Positions 49,623 through 60,800 of a DNA stretch of 64,000 bases are shown piece after piece (the stretch's first letter is position 1; every line of letters starts with the position of its first letter). Below the pieces are notes generated by a model that did no database searches, was not told the DNA's origin, and worked only from the letters and a program-made list of their open reading frames with translations. The stretch covers positions 328,634 through 392,633 of the forward strand of contig CAJNDS010000669.1 in NCBI GenBank assembly GCA_905221605.1, read 5' to 3'. Source of the stretch: Symbiodinium natans. Its lineage: Eukaryota > Sar > Dinophyceae > Suessiales > Symbiodiniaceae. A program made the position numbers and the translations under genes.

Positions 49623-49946
49623 ATGCAAACGCTCTCAACACTCGTCATGATTTTCATACCGCGGCCCCCGGCCAAAGCCACCTCTGCTGCTGAGAAGATG
49701 CCGACGCCTCGGCACGCAGCGCAAATCGGCAGAACCCTGATGCTGGTCCTGCTGGTCCTCTCCGTCCCTCTTGAGGAAGCGACTAAACGGCGGCAGCTGA
49801 CGGCTATGCCTCGCGGAGAGACCGCCCCCCACCCCAAAGTGGCTTTTCGAGATGCTAGCCAAGAAACCTTGAAAAGAGGCGCTATTGGAACCCCCCACAA
49901 TTCGTGGCGCCTCGCCAGGAGGTCTTCCAGCAAGGACTTTGCCTAA
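49623..49946 (+). CDS. Candidate reading frame, unknown protein
   Basis: The plus frame contains a hydrophobic run (RTLMLVLLVLSVPL) followed by charged sequence (FRDASQETLKRGAIGTPH, WRLARRSSSKDFA). It is protein-like, but minus frames are also open, no splice site fixes its ends, and the first Met may not be the start. No family recognised. Confidence 0.3.
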   Translation: MQTLSTLVMIFIPRPPAKATSAAEKMPTPRHAAQIGRTLMLVLLVLSVPLEEATKRRQLTAMPRGETAPHPKVAFRDASQETLKRGAIGTPHNSWRLARRSSSKDFA

Positions 49947-50136
49947 GGTCAAAGCGCGGAGAGATGGAAAGCTGCAAGTTGCTTGGAGCAACCTGGAGTT
50001 CCTGAGTTCCTCAGAGTTCCGGCCTCGTCAAGGTCGGCCGTTTTATCGATGACCTTGGCTTCGACCCACAGAAAAAAGTCTCTGCGATTCTCGACTCAAC
50101 AACTCAGCGACAGCCGCTGCCCACTCCGTGCACTGA

Positions 50137-50451
50137 AGCTGCTTCCGACATCCTCCTACCACATCGAACTGGCTGCTGCACCTCTGCACAAAATGGAGAC
50201 AGCTCTTTGCTGCCAAGAGCATCAAAGCCTTCCCTGAAGTATTCTACCTTCGGTCCAAGCACCTTTCCTCCGCCATTCTGCACGCTGTTCGTCACTGGAA
50301 CAATACATGGCGAAGGGAGTCACACCGCCCTGATCAACAGCTCTCCAAGAAGAGACATCCCATAGGCTGCACCTTTACGCGAATCATGCTCTCGTTGTTA
50401 CGCACTGGTTCCTGGCGGCTCTTGTTCAGAAGCGTGATGGCAACAAGTTAA
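50137..50451 (+). CDS. Candidate exon without start codon, unknown protein
   Basis: A 105-codon open stretch without an initial Met reads WLLHLCTKWRQLFAAKSIK, then AFPEVFYLRSKHLSSAILHA and TFTRIMLSLLRTGSWRLLF. It is rich in Trp, Arg and Leu and looks like real protein, but no family was recognised. A bordering acceptor was not pinned down, and the minus strand is also partly open. Upstream, GRFIDDLGFDPQKKVSAIL (about 50,036-50,092) may be another exon of the same gene. Confidence 0.3.
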   Translation, partial: SCFRHPPTTSNWLLHLCTKWRQLFAAKSIKAFPEVFYLRSKHLSSAILHAVRHWNNTWRRESHRPDQQLSKKRHPIGCTFTRIMLSLLRTGSWRLLFRSVMATS

Positions 50452-51204
50452 TGGGAGGCCAGAAGAACCACCGCAGCGAAAGACGAGGGCGGAGCTGTCT
50501 GCGCATGGAGGATGCGCATCATCGAGAGAAGAGCCGACGCCTCAAAAACAGGGAAAGCAGGAGATTCGTTTTGTTGCCTTTGCCTCCCTGAATGGCTCCG
50601 ACAAACTTCCTCAATCCCAGAAGCCGGGCGTGCAGGTGACTTAATCAAGGTCGAGAGAACTGGGGGTCCAGATCCGCCAAGTCCCGTCTGGTTCCTATGG
50701 CACTATGGCCGGCCCCATGGCGACAAGTGCTTCACCACCCAAAACCCAAGCACTCAACATCACAAACTTCACATCACGGAACCCCTTGCTGCTTCCTTGC
50801 AGGTTTTCGCTCCGAGTGGGAGCGTCGACGTGCCTTCTCAGGCCCATAGCCCTGCTTCTGGCAGAACCTCAAGGCTTTGGGGTTATAGGGGCTAGGGATG
50901 CTTTGCAGCTTTGCGGAGTCTCCTGAAGTCCACACCGGCAAAATACTCTTGGGATGGCTAGACATATTGTCGGGAGGCTGAAATTGCTGCGCGCGCGCGG
51001 GCTGGATAAGGTCGTCATCTCTCCCTCAAGTGCTCAAGCCCTCTTTGCACGTGTCCCAGTCAGACATCAGGACCCCGGCATAAAGTTCTGGAAATGGTAC
51101 TCGGCCAGCACTTCCGCCCGAAAGCCATCCTGGCTGGAGGGATGCTGGTGATTCCTCCCGCCACAGAGGCTTCCAGAGCCTCCCCAAGTCCATCCCGTCT
51201 CCAC

Positions 51205-54200
51205 CTTGGCCTTGAGTTTCATCAAGGTGTACAAGCACTCCACGATCTCGTCCCTCGAGACGCAGGCCTCCAAGCTTTGAAAAGGTGGCTCCTCTATGCG
51301 CGGGCGCTGTCATGTGCTGGCCGCTTGCCGACATAGAAGTGGAAGGATTGAGGCTTGGAGGGGCTCTGGAGGGTGGAGGGGTCGAGAGGTGAACTTCTGA
51401 CTTGCCCTAAACAGGTGCTTAGAGTGGCCTGAGGCGCAGCCTATCCACCTCAGCATGCATGTTTGACCAGCAGACCATCACAGACCAACATGGCCTGTAG
51501 CTTGAGAATGTCAGACCGTGGGACGTCGGTGAAGGCAACCGCTTGGGTGCGCAACTGCCAGTGAAATTTCACAGAACAGAGCTTGAAGTCATGGGGCTAC
51601 CTCTCAACTGCTGGATCATGCTGGATCCACTAGCATGCAGTCAGGGCTTGAGACTTTCCGCCGGACATACCTCTGAAAGATCGCGCCTCTAAATCGTTGA
51701 GGATCCGCGCGGCATTGTCGATCTCCGAGCGTTCGAGACCCGCCTGCAAAGCAACCCCTGAGAAGGTTCATAGGCAAAGGGCGACCACGTGCTCGACAGC
51801 CTGAGGCGTACGCCACGGCGTAACGCAGTTAACACGAACAGCACCAAACCACAAAACAAAAGTTGAAACAACCCCAACAGAAGCCCCAAAAATCGGATCG
51901 GCACTTGGTGGGCACCTCCCGCCCTCGCTCAATGGCCATTCGCAGAGGCTCCATGTCCTCGCGGACGAGGCAAGAGCTAGAGGCCCAAGCACAAACGAGG
52001 CCTCCATGCTCAAAGGCTCTGTCTGGATTCGACAGCACAACAAGGCCCCAGGAATCATAACCAGGCACCTCCCAGGCACTTCGGCAAGAGCACCCTACCT
52101 CCAAACCGATAGCGGCCGATACACCGCAACCAAAATCCACCAAACAAACCGGCCCAGCATCCCAAAGGCGCCTCGCAGCTGCGAGCAACCATGGCGGCCT
52201 TCGAGCAAGAGCAGCTGTGGGCGACTGATGCCGCTGTTAGCAGCCATATACCACACATACTACACACACTACACCACTGGTTTTGCAGTGCATAGTAGTT
52301 AGGGCGGACTTCACGAGCCACCCCTGAAGCCCAGACCCGACTTCCAGCCTTGAGCTCTCGCATCTTGAGATCCTTCATGCTCACCTGCAGGACACTTTGC
52401 GAAAGCGGCGAAAGCAGCGGAAGCAACTAGCTTGCGACAGTGGGGCTGAAATGTGGGGATGGGTTTCTGAAGGGCTCGCTGATGGAAGCTCAGTATTCTG
52501 TCTCCTGAAGCTGCAATGCTGAAGCAAAATCAAGCAATGTAGTGAACAAAAGCTGTTGCCTTGATGGTGGCGACCTCTGTGATCTCCTCGTCCGACATGC
52601 TGAACCACAACGGGACGCTCGCAAGCTGCTTTTTCAAACTCTTGAGATCGCCTAAGCAGGCTGGAGTGAGGGGCTGGACTCGGGCGTCTTCAAAGCTGCG
52701 TTCACGTTACGGAAGAACACGCTATGTGGCCGTTCGCCCGCCTCGGGTTGGGTTACGGTATGGAAGTCATGTCTCTGTGGAAAGAAGCAACAAAGAGCCG
52801 AAATCGCAGTGCACAAGATGAGGCCAGGCTCAATGGCCCACCATCCAAGCCCTTAAAGTCCAAGCTCTCGGTGAACAGTGGTAAACACAAATTTGTGCCG
52901 AATTTTCCATCTCGCAGAGGTCTTTGGTCTGCAAAGACAGAGCAGGAGACCCCCTACACGCCAGCGTCACAGCGGGACAGACGGTATCTCTCCTGAGAAG
53001 CCCATTCAAACAGGGTTGCCTGAATCCTTTGAAGAACTTGAACCAACGTACAACCACCCTGCAGGACCTTGTGATCTCCTGCAGTCTGATGACCACATTA
53101 GCAAAGCGGATACGAGGGAGCCTGGCACGCCGAGATTGTAGGTGTGGTTTGTCGAGCTTAACAGATGGAACTCCACACATCTGCCAGAGTCGGCCCGAGG
53201 CCCCTCGTATCCGAACATTAACTGGGAAATGGGAGCTCTCTCACGGAGTTCTCGCTCACCTCAGCTCTGCTTCACTAAAGGACCACGTAACACCGAATCC
53301 TGCATCACCACCAGCCAACAGGACTCAGCTATTTGGCAAGAGAGAGAGAGAGAGAGAGAGCACGAGCGAGAGACAGAGATAGAGAGAGAGAGAGATAGAG
53401 AGAGAGAGAGCGACACGCGGGGAAGACTGGCACGCAACACAACGACCTGGAGCGCGATGTCTTTCAATATCCTTTCAGAGTCTTTCAATAGGATCTGGAG
53501 CAGCTCAGCACAAGCTAAGGGCTCTGCCAACCCTTCCAGGTCTCTGGCTGCTAGCCGTCCTGCCATGATCAAGAAACTGTCTGGCTTCGGATTCTTTGGG
53601 GCGCCCTGTTCAGATGATGGGCAGCCTTGTGAGGCTGCAGTGCAGCCACCCCCAGTATCACCCCGGCAGAGATGGAAGCCTAGCCACCCCCTCCACAAAA
53701 TTGACTGGGAAGACCCCTCTGATACACCCCAAACTCGAAGCTTCAAACGGTGGAGCCTGACAAAGCGCTTCAATCTCATCGAAGAGCTGGTCCATCCACT
53801 CTTGCCTACCATGTGGAATGTGGGAGCATGAGTGTCCTGTTCGGGTCTCCACTATGGCATCCTCCTTCTGATATTGCGGGACCAAAGCGGCTCTAGGGGT
53901 TTTGCAGCACCTGGGGATGCCTAAGGCCGCCGTGCTTTGCACAAGGGCTCCTTGCGCGAGGAGTTTGTGCCGAATTCCCCCCTCTGCCTCTCGGTGACGT
54001 GGAGCCCGCCTTCAGATTCTCTGGCAGTGCGGGGCCCCCGACACAAAATTGCGCGGAATAGCCAGGAACATGCGACATCAACAGCTCAAAGCTCCAAGGA
54101 TTGACACTCAGCTCTGGGCTGCCCAGCTTTGTGTAGAGGCACCTGGCATCGCTAAAAGGTCTCAATCACATGGGGACCAACTTGCTCTCCCCGAACATCC

Positions 54201-54382
54201 CCCCCTCTCCCTCTCCCTCTCCGCTCATGTGCTGTGGCATGGTGGGCAGCCGCGCTTCTTCGACTGCATGTCCACGACTTCAAAGGAGGCAGGACCTCCA
54301 ACAAGTCTGCATCTTGCCCAAATAAGTTGCAGCACTTATGCAAGGCCATGGGCAAGTTTCTTTCCAGCGTACGGAACGCGCG
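51205..54382 (-). CDS. Multi-exon gene, unknown protein (at least 10 exons)
   Basis: Minus-strand exons, in order: 54,279-54,382 (RTLERNLPMALHKC..DADLLEVLPPL); 54,010-54,142 (CLYTKLGSPELSV..FELLMSHVPGYSAQF..GPALPENLK); 53,757-53,805 (QEWMDQLFDEIEALCQ); 53,447-53,503 (LLQILLKDSERILKDIALQ); 52,560-52,651 (LKKQLASVPLWFSMSDEEIT); 52,349-52,384 (VSMKDLKMRELK); 51,916-51,957 (DMEPLRMAIERGRE); 51,687-51,743 (AGLERSEIDNAARILNDLE); 51,495-51,554 (AVAFTDVPRSDILKLQ); 51,205-51,267 (ACVSRDEIVECLYTLMKLK). The first two join in phase, as do 52,560 to 52,349 and the run from 51,916 to 51,205. Exons are missing elsewhere, for example near 52,890 (TKDLCEMENS) and 52,100-52,220, so this could be two genes. Several donors are GC (after ENLK, ALCQ, ATIK, RELK, NDLE, LKLQ). 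The E-R-x-REAGL segment predicts a helical hairpin. Function unknown; no start or stop is fixed. Confidence 0.6.
53340..53411 (+). repeat. AGAG-rich microsatellite
   Basis: GA dinucleotide runs with CGAGC and ATAG interruptions, probably inside an intron of the minus-strand gene. Frames read RERER or SLSLS and are not coding. Confidence 0.9.
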
Positions 54383-55367
54383 CTGAAAATACATGACTCC
54401 ATACAAGACCGCGGCACAGCCATAACATGACATCCACAGAGCGGCCCTCGCGAGTCGCTGGCCCTAAATTCTGTAAAGCCCTGAAAGCCCCAAACCGTGA
54501 ACCAAGACCTAACCGAAGGCCCCAAACCCTTCTCAGCCCAAGCCTGAGCATCCCCCAACATCCCTGAGCTCCCCCGCAAAGCAAAACACCGAAACACAAT
54601 CTAAATATGAACCCACCTACCCCTCAAAAGAGAATAAAGAAGAACAACAGACAAGGTAAAGTTAAGTCTCATTTGGAATACTTCTCGACTACTGAAAAAT
54701 TGCGAGTTTGATGTATGGATTCTAGATTAAAAGTTCAAGACTCCCGGGCATCTTTTCTTGGCCGTGCCGCCGCTCGCTGCAGCATCCACGTCAAGTCCCA
54801 CATCGCCCGTGAGGAGATGTGCTGCGATGTTCGGATGATAGGCTCGATAGGCTGATGCGTCAAACTGAATGAAGAGCTGTGGTGCAAGGTCTCATCCGGT
54901 CAGCAGTAGCTGCACTGACAAGCACGTTTAGCTGCCAACTGCGGACTTTGGCAGGCCAGCCCCAGGCAGATGGATGAAGACCACTGAGGGTCTGACAAAC
55001 TGTCCTGGATGCAGCTACGGGGCGTCTTGCGACTTCATGCGCATCAACTCTGTGCGGGTCTGGACGGGCAGCTAAAACGAAAACTCACGGACTCTGGTGC
55101 GCTGATAGGAAAGTTCCTGTTCGTTGCCTCTTCTGAGGGTATCCGCTCAAGAATGTGGCCACATACGCCAAGACCTGAGACAGCTCCAACCGTGGGCTCA
55201 CCCGGCGAAAGTCTCGAGGTTTGAGTTTGCACGGGTTGAGGCTGGTTACTCCGCAGCTCCGGAAAACGAGGAGGCACCAAACTGGCGCGGCAAAGCTACC
55301 ATCGCCGCTACCGCCGCTGGTGCTCCACCAAAAAAAGCCGGCCGCCCGGAAGGCAACGTTCCCGACA

Positions 55368-55387
55368 TTGTGGTGTGCACACCACAA
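55368..55387. other. 20-bp perfect palindrome
   Basis: TTGTGGTGTG and its reverse complement CACACCACAA abut. Both strands around it are open, so the coding strand of the 55,100-55,620 region could not be decided. Confidence 0.9.
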
Positions 55388-56619
55388 CGTCACAGGAATC
55401 CAACGCTCCGTTCTTCAAGCCCCTGGTCTGCAGCTTCTCGTGCAGCTTCGGTGCGTTCGGGCTTTTCCCTCTCCAATCGTCAACCCGCAAGCACGCCTAG
55501 CGACGTCTGAAAAACCCAGACACCGAAGTTCGGTGCACGACGAGAGTGGCTCAGCTTTGAGCCTTCTGCGGAAAGACTTGCTTGCACTGCTAATGCAAGG
55601 GCTTGCCAAAGGCTGACCTACACGTTGCTGTCCTGTACTCCAGAACTCTCTGCGACGCACGAGCGCTGGGCATTAGGGGTGTGCTCGCCCTCTCTTTGCA
55701 CAGAGCCTCGTGATGGCGACCTGTGCGGGAAGAGCCCTCGTCTGGACAGACTCTTGAAGCCTAAGCTCTACTCGAGCAGTTCTTCAGAACCTTTATCCAG
55801 GCTTCCTACACTCTAAGCTGTACGATTCTGATTATTCAGAAACAGCCGCATCGTCTGATTTCCGAGGGCATGAGGAGTTGCCGCACCTAGGACTTCACAG
55901 TACTCGAAGACGAGCAGCTGCATGTCAGGGATTTGGAAGTGTTGGGTTTCAGCGGTTCATGTTGATTGTGTGGCCTTTATTGATGGGCTGAGGCCGTGGG
56001 GTTCTAGACACAGCTTCGCCTGCAAGCTACAGGGGAACTCTCTGGCCAAACCCGATGCGTTTCCTGTGTCGAGATACACATCTCCTAGCCTTCCCCTAGC
56101 AGCTCTAGCAGCTACAAACGGAGGCCCTTCTGCATTCTTCTGCCCGTGTGAGAGTTGTTGCACATTGGAAGCCCTCACGTCGGACCCAGAGCATACCTCG
56201 CAATGTGGACCCAAGAGCTTTGGTTGTGGGGCCCCTATCGACTTCAAGTCCTTTGATCGCTACACGCCGCTACGCCTTAGAACCCATGTGAGCAACGGTG
56301 CGCGAAGCCAACACGGCCAAGGTCGCAGGCAGGATGCCTTACCGAAAGGGGGCCCGGAGTTCTCACAAACAGGTGGTGGAAACCACCAAAGAGCTGAGAA
56401 TTTCATCGACACATCATTGCGGCCTGGCGAGCCGGGCAAGAACTGCGAGGAGTAGGGACTGCCGTTATGAGACCGCTGTATCCCCGCCTTCCCGTCTCAT
56501 GTGCACACTGAAGCTTCAGCAAAGGGCGCCATGGAGCCGGGAACGTAGAGGTGGAACAGCTACGCGCTCCACGGAGCTGAAGACGCCGGGATTTGCATCT
56601 GGTGAGCACAAGTCTGCCT

Positions 56620-56967
56620 GAAAGACGAGGAGAGGAGGCTCTCACGAAGCGGGCACGAAGGCTCGCGCGTGAGCTCCAAGTTGCAAGCGAGCTTGACATG
56701 CTGTTAGTGCTGGGCTTGGCTCAAGTTCCAAGTTCCGGGCTGCCTTGGAAGCCACACAGGCTACACAGGCTACACACACCCTTACTCTTCCAGTTCCGAA
56801 CCTTGGGTTTCTGTCTTTTTGGCGCCCTGGAGCGGCGACTACAAGTCCTGGAGCTTGGGTGCGAGGAGATGCGGCGATCGCTCCATGAGGAGCAGATCCT
56901 CGAACTCCTGCGCGGCTCTCCACCGGCTGGCACCCACGGCTCCCTCAGGCGCAGCTATCCCACGTGA
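56620..56967 (+). CDS. 3' end of a gene, unknown helical protein (2 exons)
   Basis: The upstream exon ends at 56,706 and reads KRARRLARELQVASELDMLL. After an 87-bp GT-AG intron (GTGCTG...CTTACTCTTCCAG), the exon 56,794-56,967 continues in phase with FRTLGFCLFGALERRLQVLE, then CEEMRRSLHEEQILELLRG, and ends SYPT then TGA. The charged heptad-like spacing suggests amphipathic helix or coiled coil. The upstream limit (about 56,620) is open and its acceptor was not fixed. No family recognised. Confidence 0.55.
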   Translation, partial: ERRGEEALTKRARRLARELQVASELDMLLVLGLAQVPSSGLPWKPHRLHRLHTPLLFQFRTLGFCLFGALERRLQVLELGCEEMRRSLHEEQILELLRGSPPAGTHGSLRRSYPT

Positions 56968-57137
56968 CAGGACTCCTACCGAAGAGGAAGAAAGACCGCC
57001 GAGATCCCAAGCAGAGGGAGTCTTTCACGCCCTTTCCGGCATTTGAGGGCTCACGACTTGAGGACTCACTTTAGGACTCGCTTGGGGCTCTTCAAGGCGC
57101 TGCGCCTGCAGCTTTTGAGGGCTAAGACTCCCAAGAC

Positions 57138-57468
57138 CCTTTCAAGCAGACGAGGCAGCTGCCGAGCGCAGAGGTGCGACGCGTGAGCAGGCCCTTCCCC
57201 ACAAGACAACACGGATAGATGTACAAACTCCCAGACATGATCCAGAAGAAGACTGAAGTGAAGGCCTCAAATCTGGAGAGCAGAGCTGGTGTTGAGAGGT
57301 GCGGACTGCACTGCAACACGGGCTTTGTTTTGCCCGCCCTGAAGCACGCTGCACACGTCATCCAGACAAAGGGCTCTCATAGACACCGGGACACATGCAT
57401 CTGCCAACTGCCAAGCCATATGTCCTCCTTCACTCCAGGAAGTTCATTTAATAAATCGAACACTGCGT
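57138..57468 (-). CDS. Membrane protein, two internal exons
   Basis: Exon 57,387-57,468 reads AVFDLLNELPGVKEDIW, then LGSWQMHVS, and ends at a GT donor (CG|GTGTCT). Exon 57,138-57,272 starts after CTCTGCTCTCCAG and joins in phase as R-FEAFTSVFFWIMSGSLYIY, then PCCLVGKGLL and LGSCLVCLK, ending GG|GTCTTG. The second exon carries one aromatic-rich membrane-span-like stretch. A further exon upstream may be GAASWQAALQQQAQRSWLMN, about 57,985-58,065. Family unknown. Confidence 0.55.
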
Positions 57469-58332
57469 CTTTCCAGGATCCGCTGGGACTCGCCTGAACG
57501 CTTGACAAATGGTGCAAAACGGGGCCTGCAAAGCGATCTACTTTTGGACGCTCCCTGGGAACAGCTTTGCTTGGTCCTAGCACGAAGAAGTGGGTCCAGA
57601 AAAAAGCGCTGCCTCAGACCTTGCGTGGGCTGGCAGCAGTATATTCACAGGGTTGGCATAAGGCATTTCAAGTCGTCGTATTCAACAGCTTCGAGCTGGA
57701 GGAAAGAATGAATCCCTCCCCTCCCCCGGCCAGCTTAGCAAATCTAAACCCAAACGCGCAACATAGGGCCAAAGGTGGAAAGAGAGACGCCACGATGTTC
57801 TTGCCGTGCAGCATAGGTCGTGGCAGCGCCAACATCAGCGAGTCTCGGCCAGACGCTCAACGAGTTAGGACTTGAGAGCCAGAAATTGTGGAGTTTGGGG
57901 GGCGGTGCGGGGCACATCCGGCAGCTAGTAACGTGCAGTCTGCCCAAGTGCCTTGGGGGACCTGGCATGCAATGCATGCAACAACCTGAAATCTGCCGGA
58001 AGCATTCATGAGCCAACTGCGCTGCGCTTGTTGCTGCAATGCTGCCTGCCAACTTGCAGCGCCAATCTCCACATCTGCGCACACCAACCTAGTCACTTAG
58101 TCCAGATCACTTACAGCTTTCGTGACACCATGGTGCCAGCCGGCCCGAGCCGGAACTTGCGATTCAGCTCGCACGGCTCCATCAGCTGGGCACCTTTCTA
58201 GCTACGCGGTCAAAGGCGATACCTGCACTCCACAGTCCCTGACCTCGCACATGCAAGAATCATCCAAAGTGCCTGCGCGCGCCAGGCTTTCCCTCAACGG
58301 ATGGAGAGAGAGTGCTGCTTTCGTAGTCAACC

Positions 58333-58365
58333 TCCTAAACCCTAAACCCTAAACCCCAAACCCTC
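58333..58365 (-). repeat. Short CCCTAAA array
   Basis: Four to five CCCTAAA or CCCCAAA units. It is the only clear telomere-like block in the last 15 kb. Confidence 0.85.
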
Positions 58366-58888
58366 TCTGATCCTGATGAAGAGTCAGTACACGCTGCTTC
58401 AGCAGCCTTGGGCTTCGGCTTGGATGGCTCGTTTCTAAGAAGCAGGTCATGCCGGCTGGGCGGCTCAGCTGTCACAGCTGTCATCTTGGACGGGGGATTC
58501 CCTCGTGCTCGGGAGCACCTCTGGCAACGTTTGCCACGAAGCAGCCCATGCTTTGGTGGTGAGACCTCAAGTCACATGCAAACCTGCAGCGTTGCAAAGT
58601 CACCTCAAGCTCCCCGCCAGAACTTCTCTGTCCTTGAACAGAAACTGCAACGCCGGTTCGAGCGCATGAACTCGAGCGCAGGCTCGATGTCGCTGGGCAA
58701 AAGGGATTTGGAGCCTGGGCCGGCTAGAGTTGGAGATGGGTTCTGGAGCAAACCATCCAGGCGTGGGCCATCCTGGGCCATCCTGGACCATCGTGCTCGT
58801 GACTTGGGACAAAAAAGTCCTTGACTAATCTCAGGGAGAGCCACGAGCCTAACCCCAAACTTCCTGGACCAACGACACCCGGACTGAG

Positions 58889-59098
58889 ATGAAGGAAGAA
58901 GCTTGGACTGCTGATATGTGCGACACTGAGCTGCAGCGCAGAATTGCAGAGGCTGGTTCTTACCTACGGTCTCACAGAAGGCTGCCCACTACTCTCAGTG
59001 CGGAACGAAACCCTTTGAGAGAAGCCGGCTTCGAGTACTGGGTGAATTGTCGAACTCTGGGCAAGCGGCTTGTGGCCTGTGGCTGGCCTGCTGTTTGA
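58889..59098 (+). CDS. Candidate exon, unknown protein
   Basis: Reads MKEEAWTADMCDTELQRRIA, then EAGSYLRSHRRLPTTLSAER and LREAGFEYWVNCRTLGKRL, with protein-like composition. It starts at a plausible Met; the end may be a donor before the TGA, since GT dinucleotides occur near 59,080. Family not recognised. It may belong with 59,602-59,770. Confidence 0.45.
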   Translation: MKEEAWTADMCDTELQRRIAEAGSYLRSHRRLPTTLSAERNPLREAGFEYWVNCRTLGKRLVACGWPAV

Positions 59099-59601
59099 AG
59101 TATCTGCAAAATGAGCCTACTGGGTTGCAAGCGTGTTTTCTGCGTTGCAGCTCGGCTGCTCAGGTGAAGCATCCGGCCTTGCGGGCCTGGCTACTACAAC
59201 CTCTGCCTGCCGACATGGGAGAGAGCCTGGCATGTGGTTCCGTGGGGGACCACGCTGGCCTCCACCCAATCCGCCCACCAGAGGCAGTCAAGCCCTTGTA
59301 GCATACCTCAGTCAAAGCGGCGTCTGCCACCGGCCGGCAGTGGCTTATTCGGCACGTGGCCTGCAACCTGTCATGCTCACGCAGCTTTAGAGCTCGTGCT
59401 TTGCGCGCAAGGAGGCCCGTGGACCCACCTCCACTGTGAAGGTCGCAGTCGTGGCCACAAGAAGCGGGCGTTTTGGGACGCCGGCAAGCTTAGCATGCAG
59501 AACTGCTTGCGATCAGCCGAGGCGAAGAGGTCTTCATGCACAGGAGCTCTGCATCATCCCGATATGTGGCACGCACTGGCTCAGCTGAACTCCGTCACAA
59601 G

Positions 59602-59770
59602 AGGAAATGGCTGCGCAAGCTGGGCAGAAACTCGAGCACAGCAGAGATGTCGCTGCAGTGCAGCAGAGCAGTAGAGCCTATGTAAAGAAAATCTTTCCCC
59701 GCATGTTATTCGGCAAAGACTGGGAGCAACGCAGCGCTAGGCTACTGGAGCACCCTAGGCTGCAAAAGCC
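59602..59770 (+). CDS. Candidate exon, unknown protein
   Basis: The frame reads EMAAQAGQKLEHSRDVAAVQ, then YVKKIFPRMLFGKDWEQRSA and RLLEHPRLQK. It ends AAGCC|GTGAGT, a strong GT donor just before an in-frame TGA, which suggests the stop is intronic. The acceptor CACAAG|AG is weaker. The fragment looks helical and basic. No family recognised. Confidence 0.5.
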
Positions 59771-60148
59771 GTGAGTCCTCCTGCACGCCTGCAACCTGCG
59801 GAGTACCGGATGAAAGCCTTCAGCTGCAACACTGCACGACTCCTGCACCTGGAGCCTGGGCAGCAACCCTCTTAGGCCGCTGTAGCAAGGGCTTACCGCA
59901 TGGAAGCTAAGAGTGTTTGGGCGAGAAAGGCTTAGGCTTCATGGTGTCGGGTTTAAGGCAATGCCCTGAAGACTGCGGAGACGAGCTGGTGAGGATGAAT
60001 GCGCCGAGTGCGACTTGACCGCCGTCGCTCGGCCAGCAAGCATCTTGAGACGCACCCGGGCCCCAAGTTGGAGGCCAGCAGCCTCGCAGCCCGACCTTTG
60101 CCTGCAAACTCTTTAGCCGAAGTCGTCAATTGTGGTTCAAAGATCTGA

Positions 60149-60427
60149 TTGCTGCACGCCCACAGCCCGGCCCATGATCATGAACCAGCATCAAAGGTCT
60201 GTATGCGCCATGCAGGATTGGAACCACCTGACACCGTTTTGCTGAATCTTGCCAAGCTACATGCAAGTGGCTGTTCGTTTCTGTCCGGCTTGACAAGTAC
60301 TCTTACGGCTTTCTGCACGGCTCACGAAGGTACAGGGAGGTTGCGGTTCCTTGTAACAGTTTTCAGCACCTGGAGCCTTGCTGTGTGCTGGATTCTCACT
60401 TGCCTGGCTTTCTCGGCCACGCAATAA
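60149..60427 (+). CDS. Candidate C-terminal reading frame with membrane span
   Basis: The plus frame contains PPDTVLLNLAKLHASGCSF, then a hydrophobic end (LRFLVTVFSTWSLAVCWILT, CLAFSATQ, stop). It could be the last exon of a membrane protein, but no acceptor was fixed and the N-terminal third is not convincing. Confidence 0.3.
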   Translation: MLHAHSPAHDHEPASKVCMRHAGLEPPDTVLLNLAKLHASGCSFLSGLTSTLTAFCTAHEGTGRLRFLVTVFSTWSLAVCWILTCLAFSATQ

Positions 60428-60606
60428 TAGCCAACAGACAAGTGTCTAGCTGTCCACATCTTGCTTGAAATTTATGCGCTTCCTGCTGGAGCATTGACTT
60501 GGTCTTGTCTTTCCACAGTTGTGGGCCTCACACCTTCCAGTCTCCCAAGCATGTGCCCAGGTCTTCGGATCAGCATGAGGGAAGCGAGCAACTTTCCTGC
60601 ATTTGC

Positions 60607-60800
60607 CCATCAGCTTCAGAGAGCTTGCCTCTGAGCCATCCTGAAGGTCCAAGGGTCCAAAGCTGAGCAAGCTGAGCAAGGAGCACAGCAGCAAAAACCC
60701 TCAGCTTCTGCGGAGGATTGTTGTCGAGAAATCTGGGCCCGAACGCAAGGAACCGGAGAGCGTCAATTCTGAGTTGGTAAGACCGACCTCGAAGCGGCTT
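60607..60800 (-). CDS. Candidate exon with hydrophobic segment
   Basis: It begins after an acceptor (CCCAGCTCAG). The 194-bp segment reads KPLRGRSYQLRIDALRFLAF, then FLDNNPPQKLRVFAAVLLAQ and LWTLGPSGWLRGKL, and ends at a possible GC donor (GATGG|GCAAAT). The frame stays open upstream to 61,157 and downstream to 60,570. Upstream text reads ARNNFAAFSSGEEILHAPAH and may be another exon. Function unknown. Confidence 0.45.
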
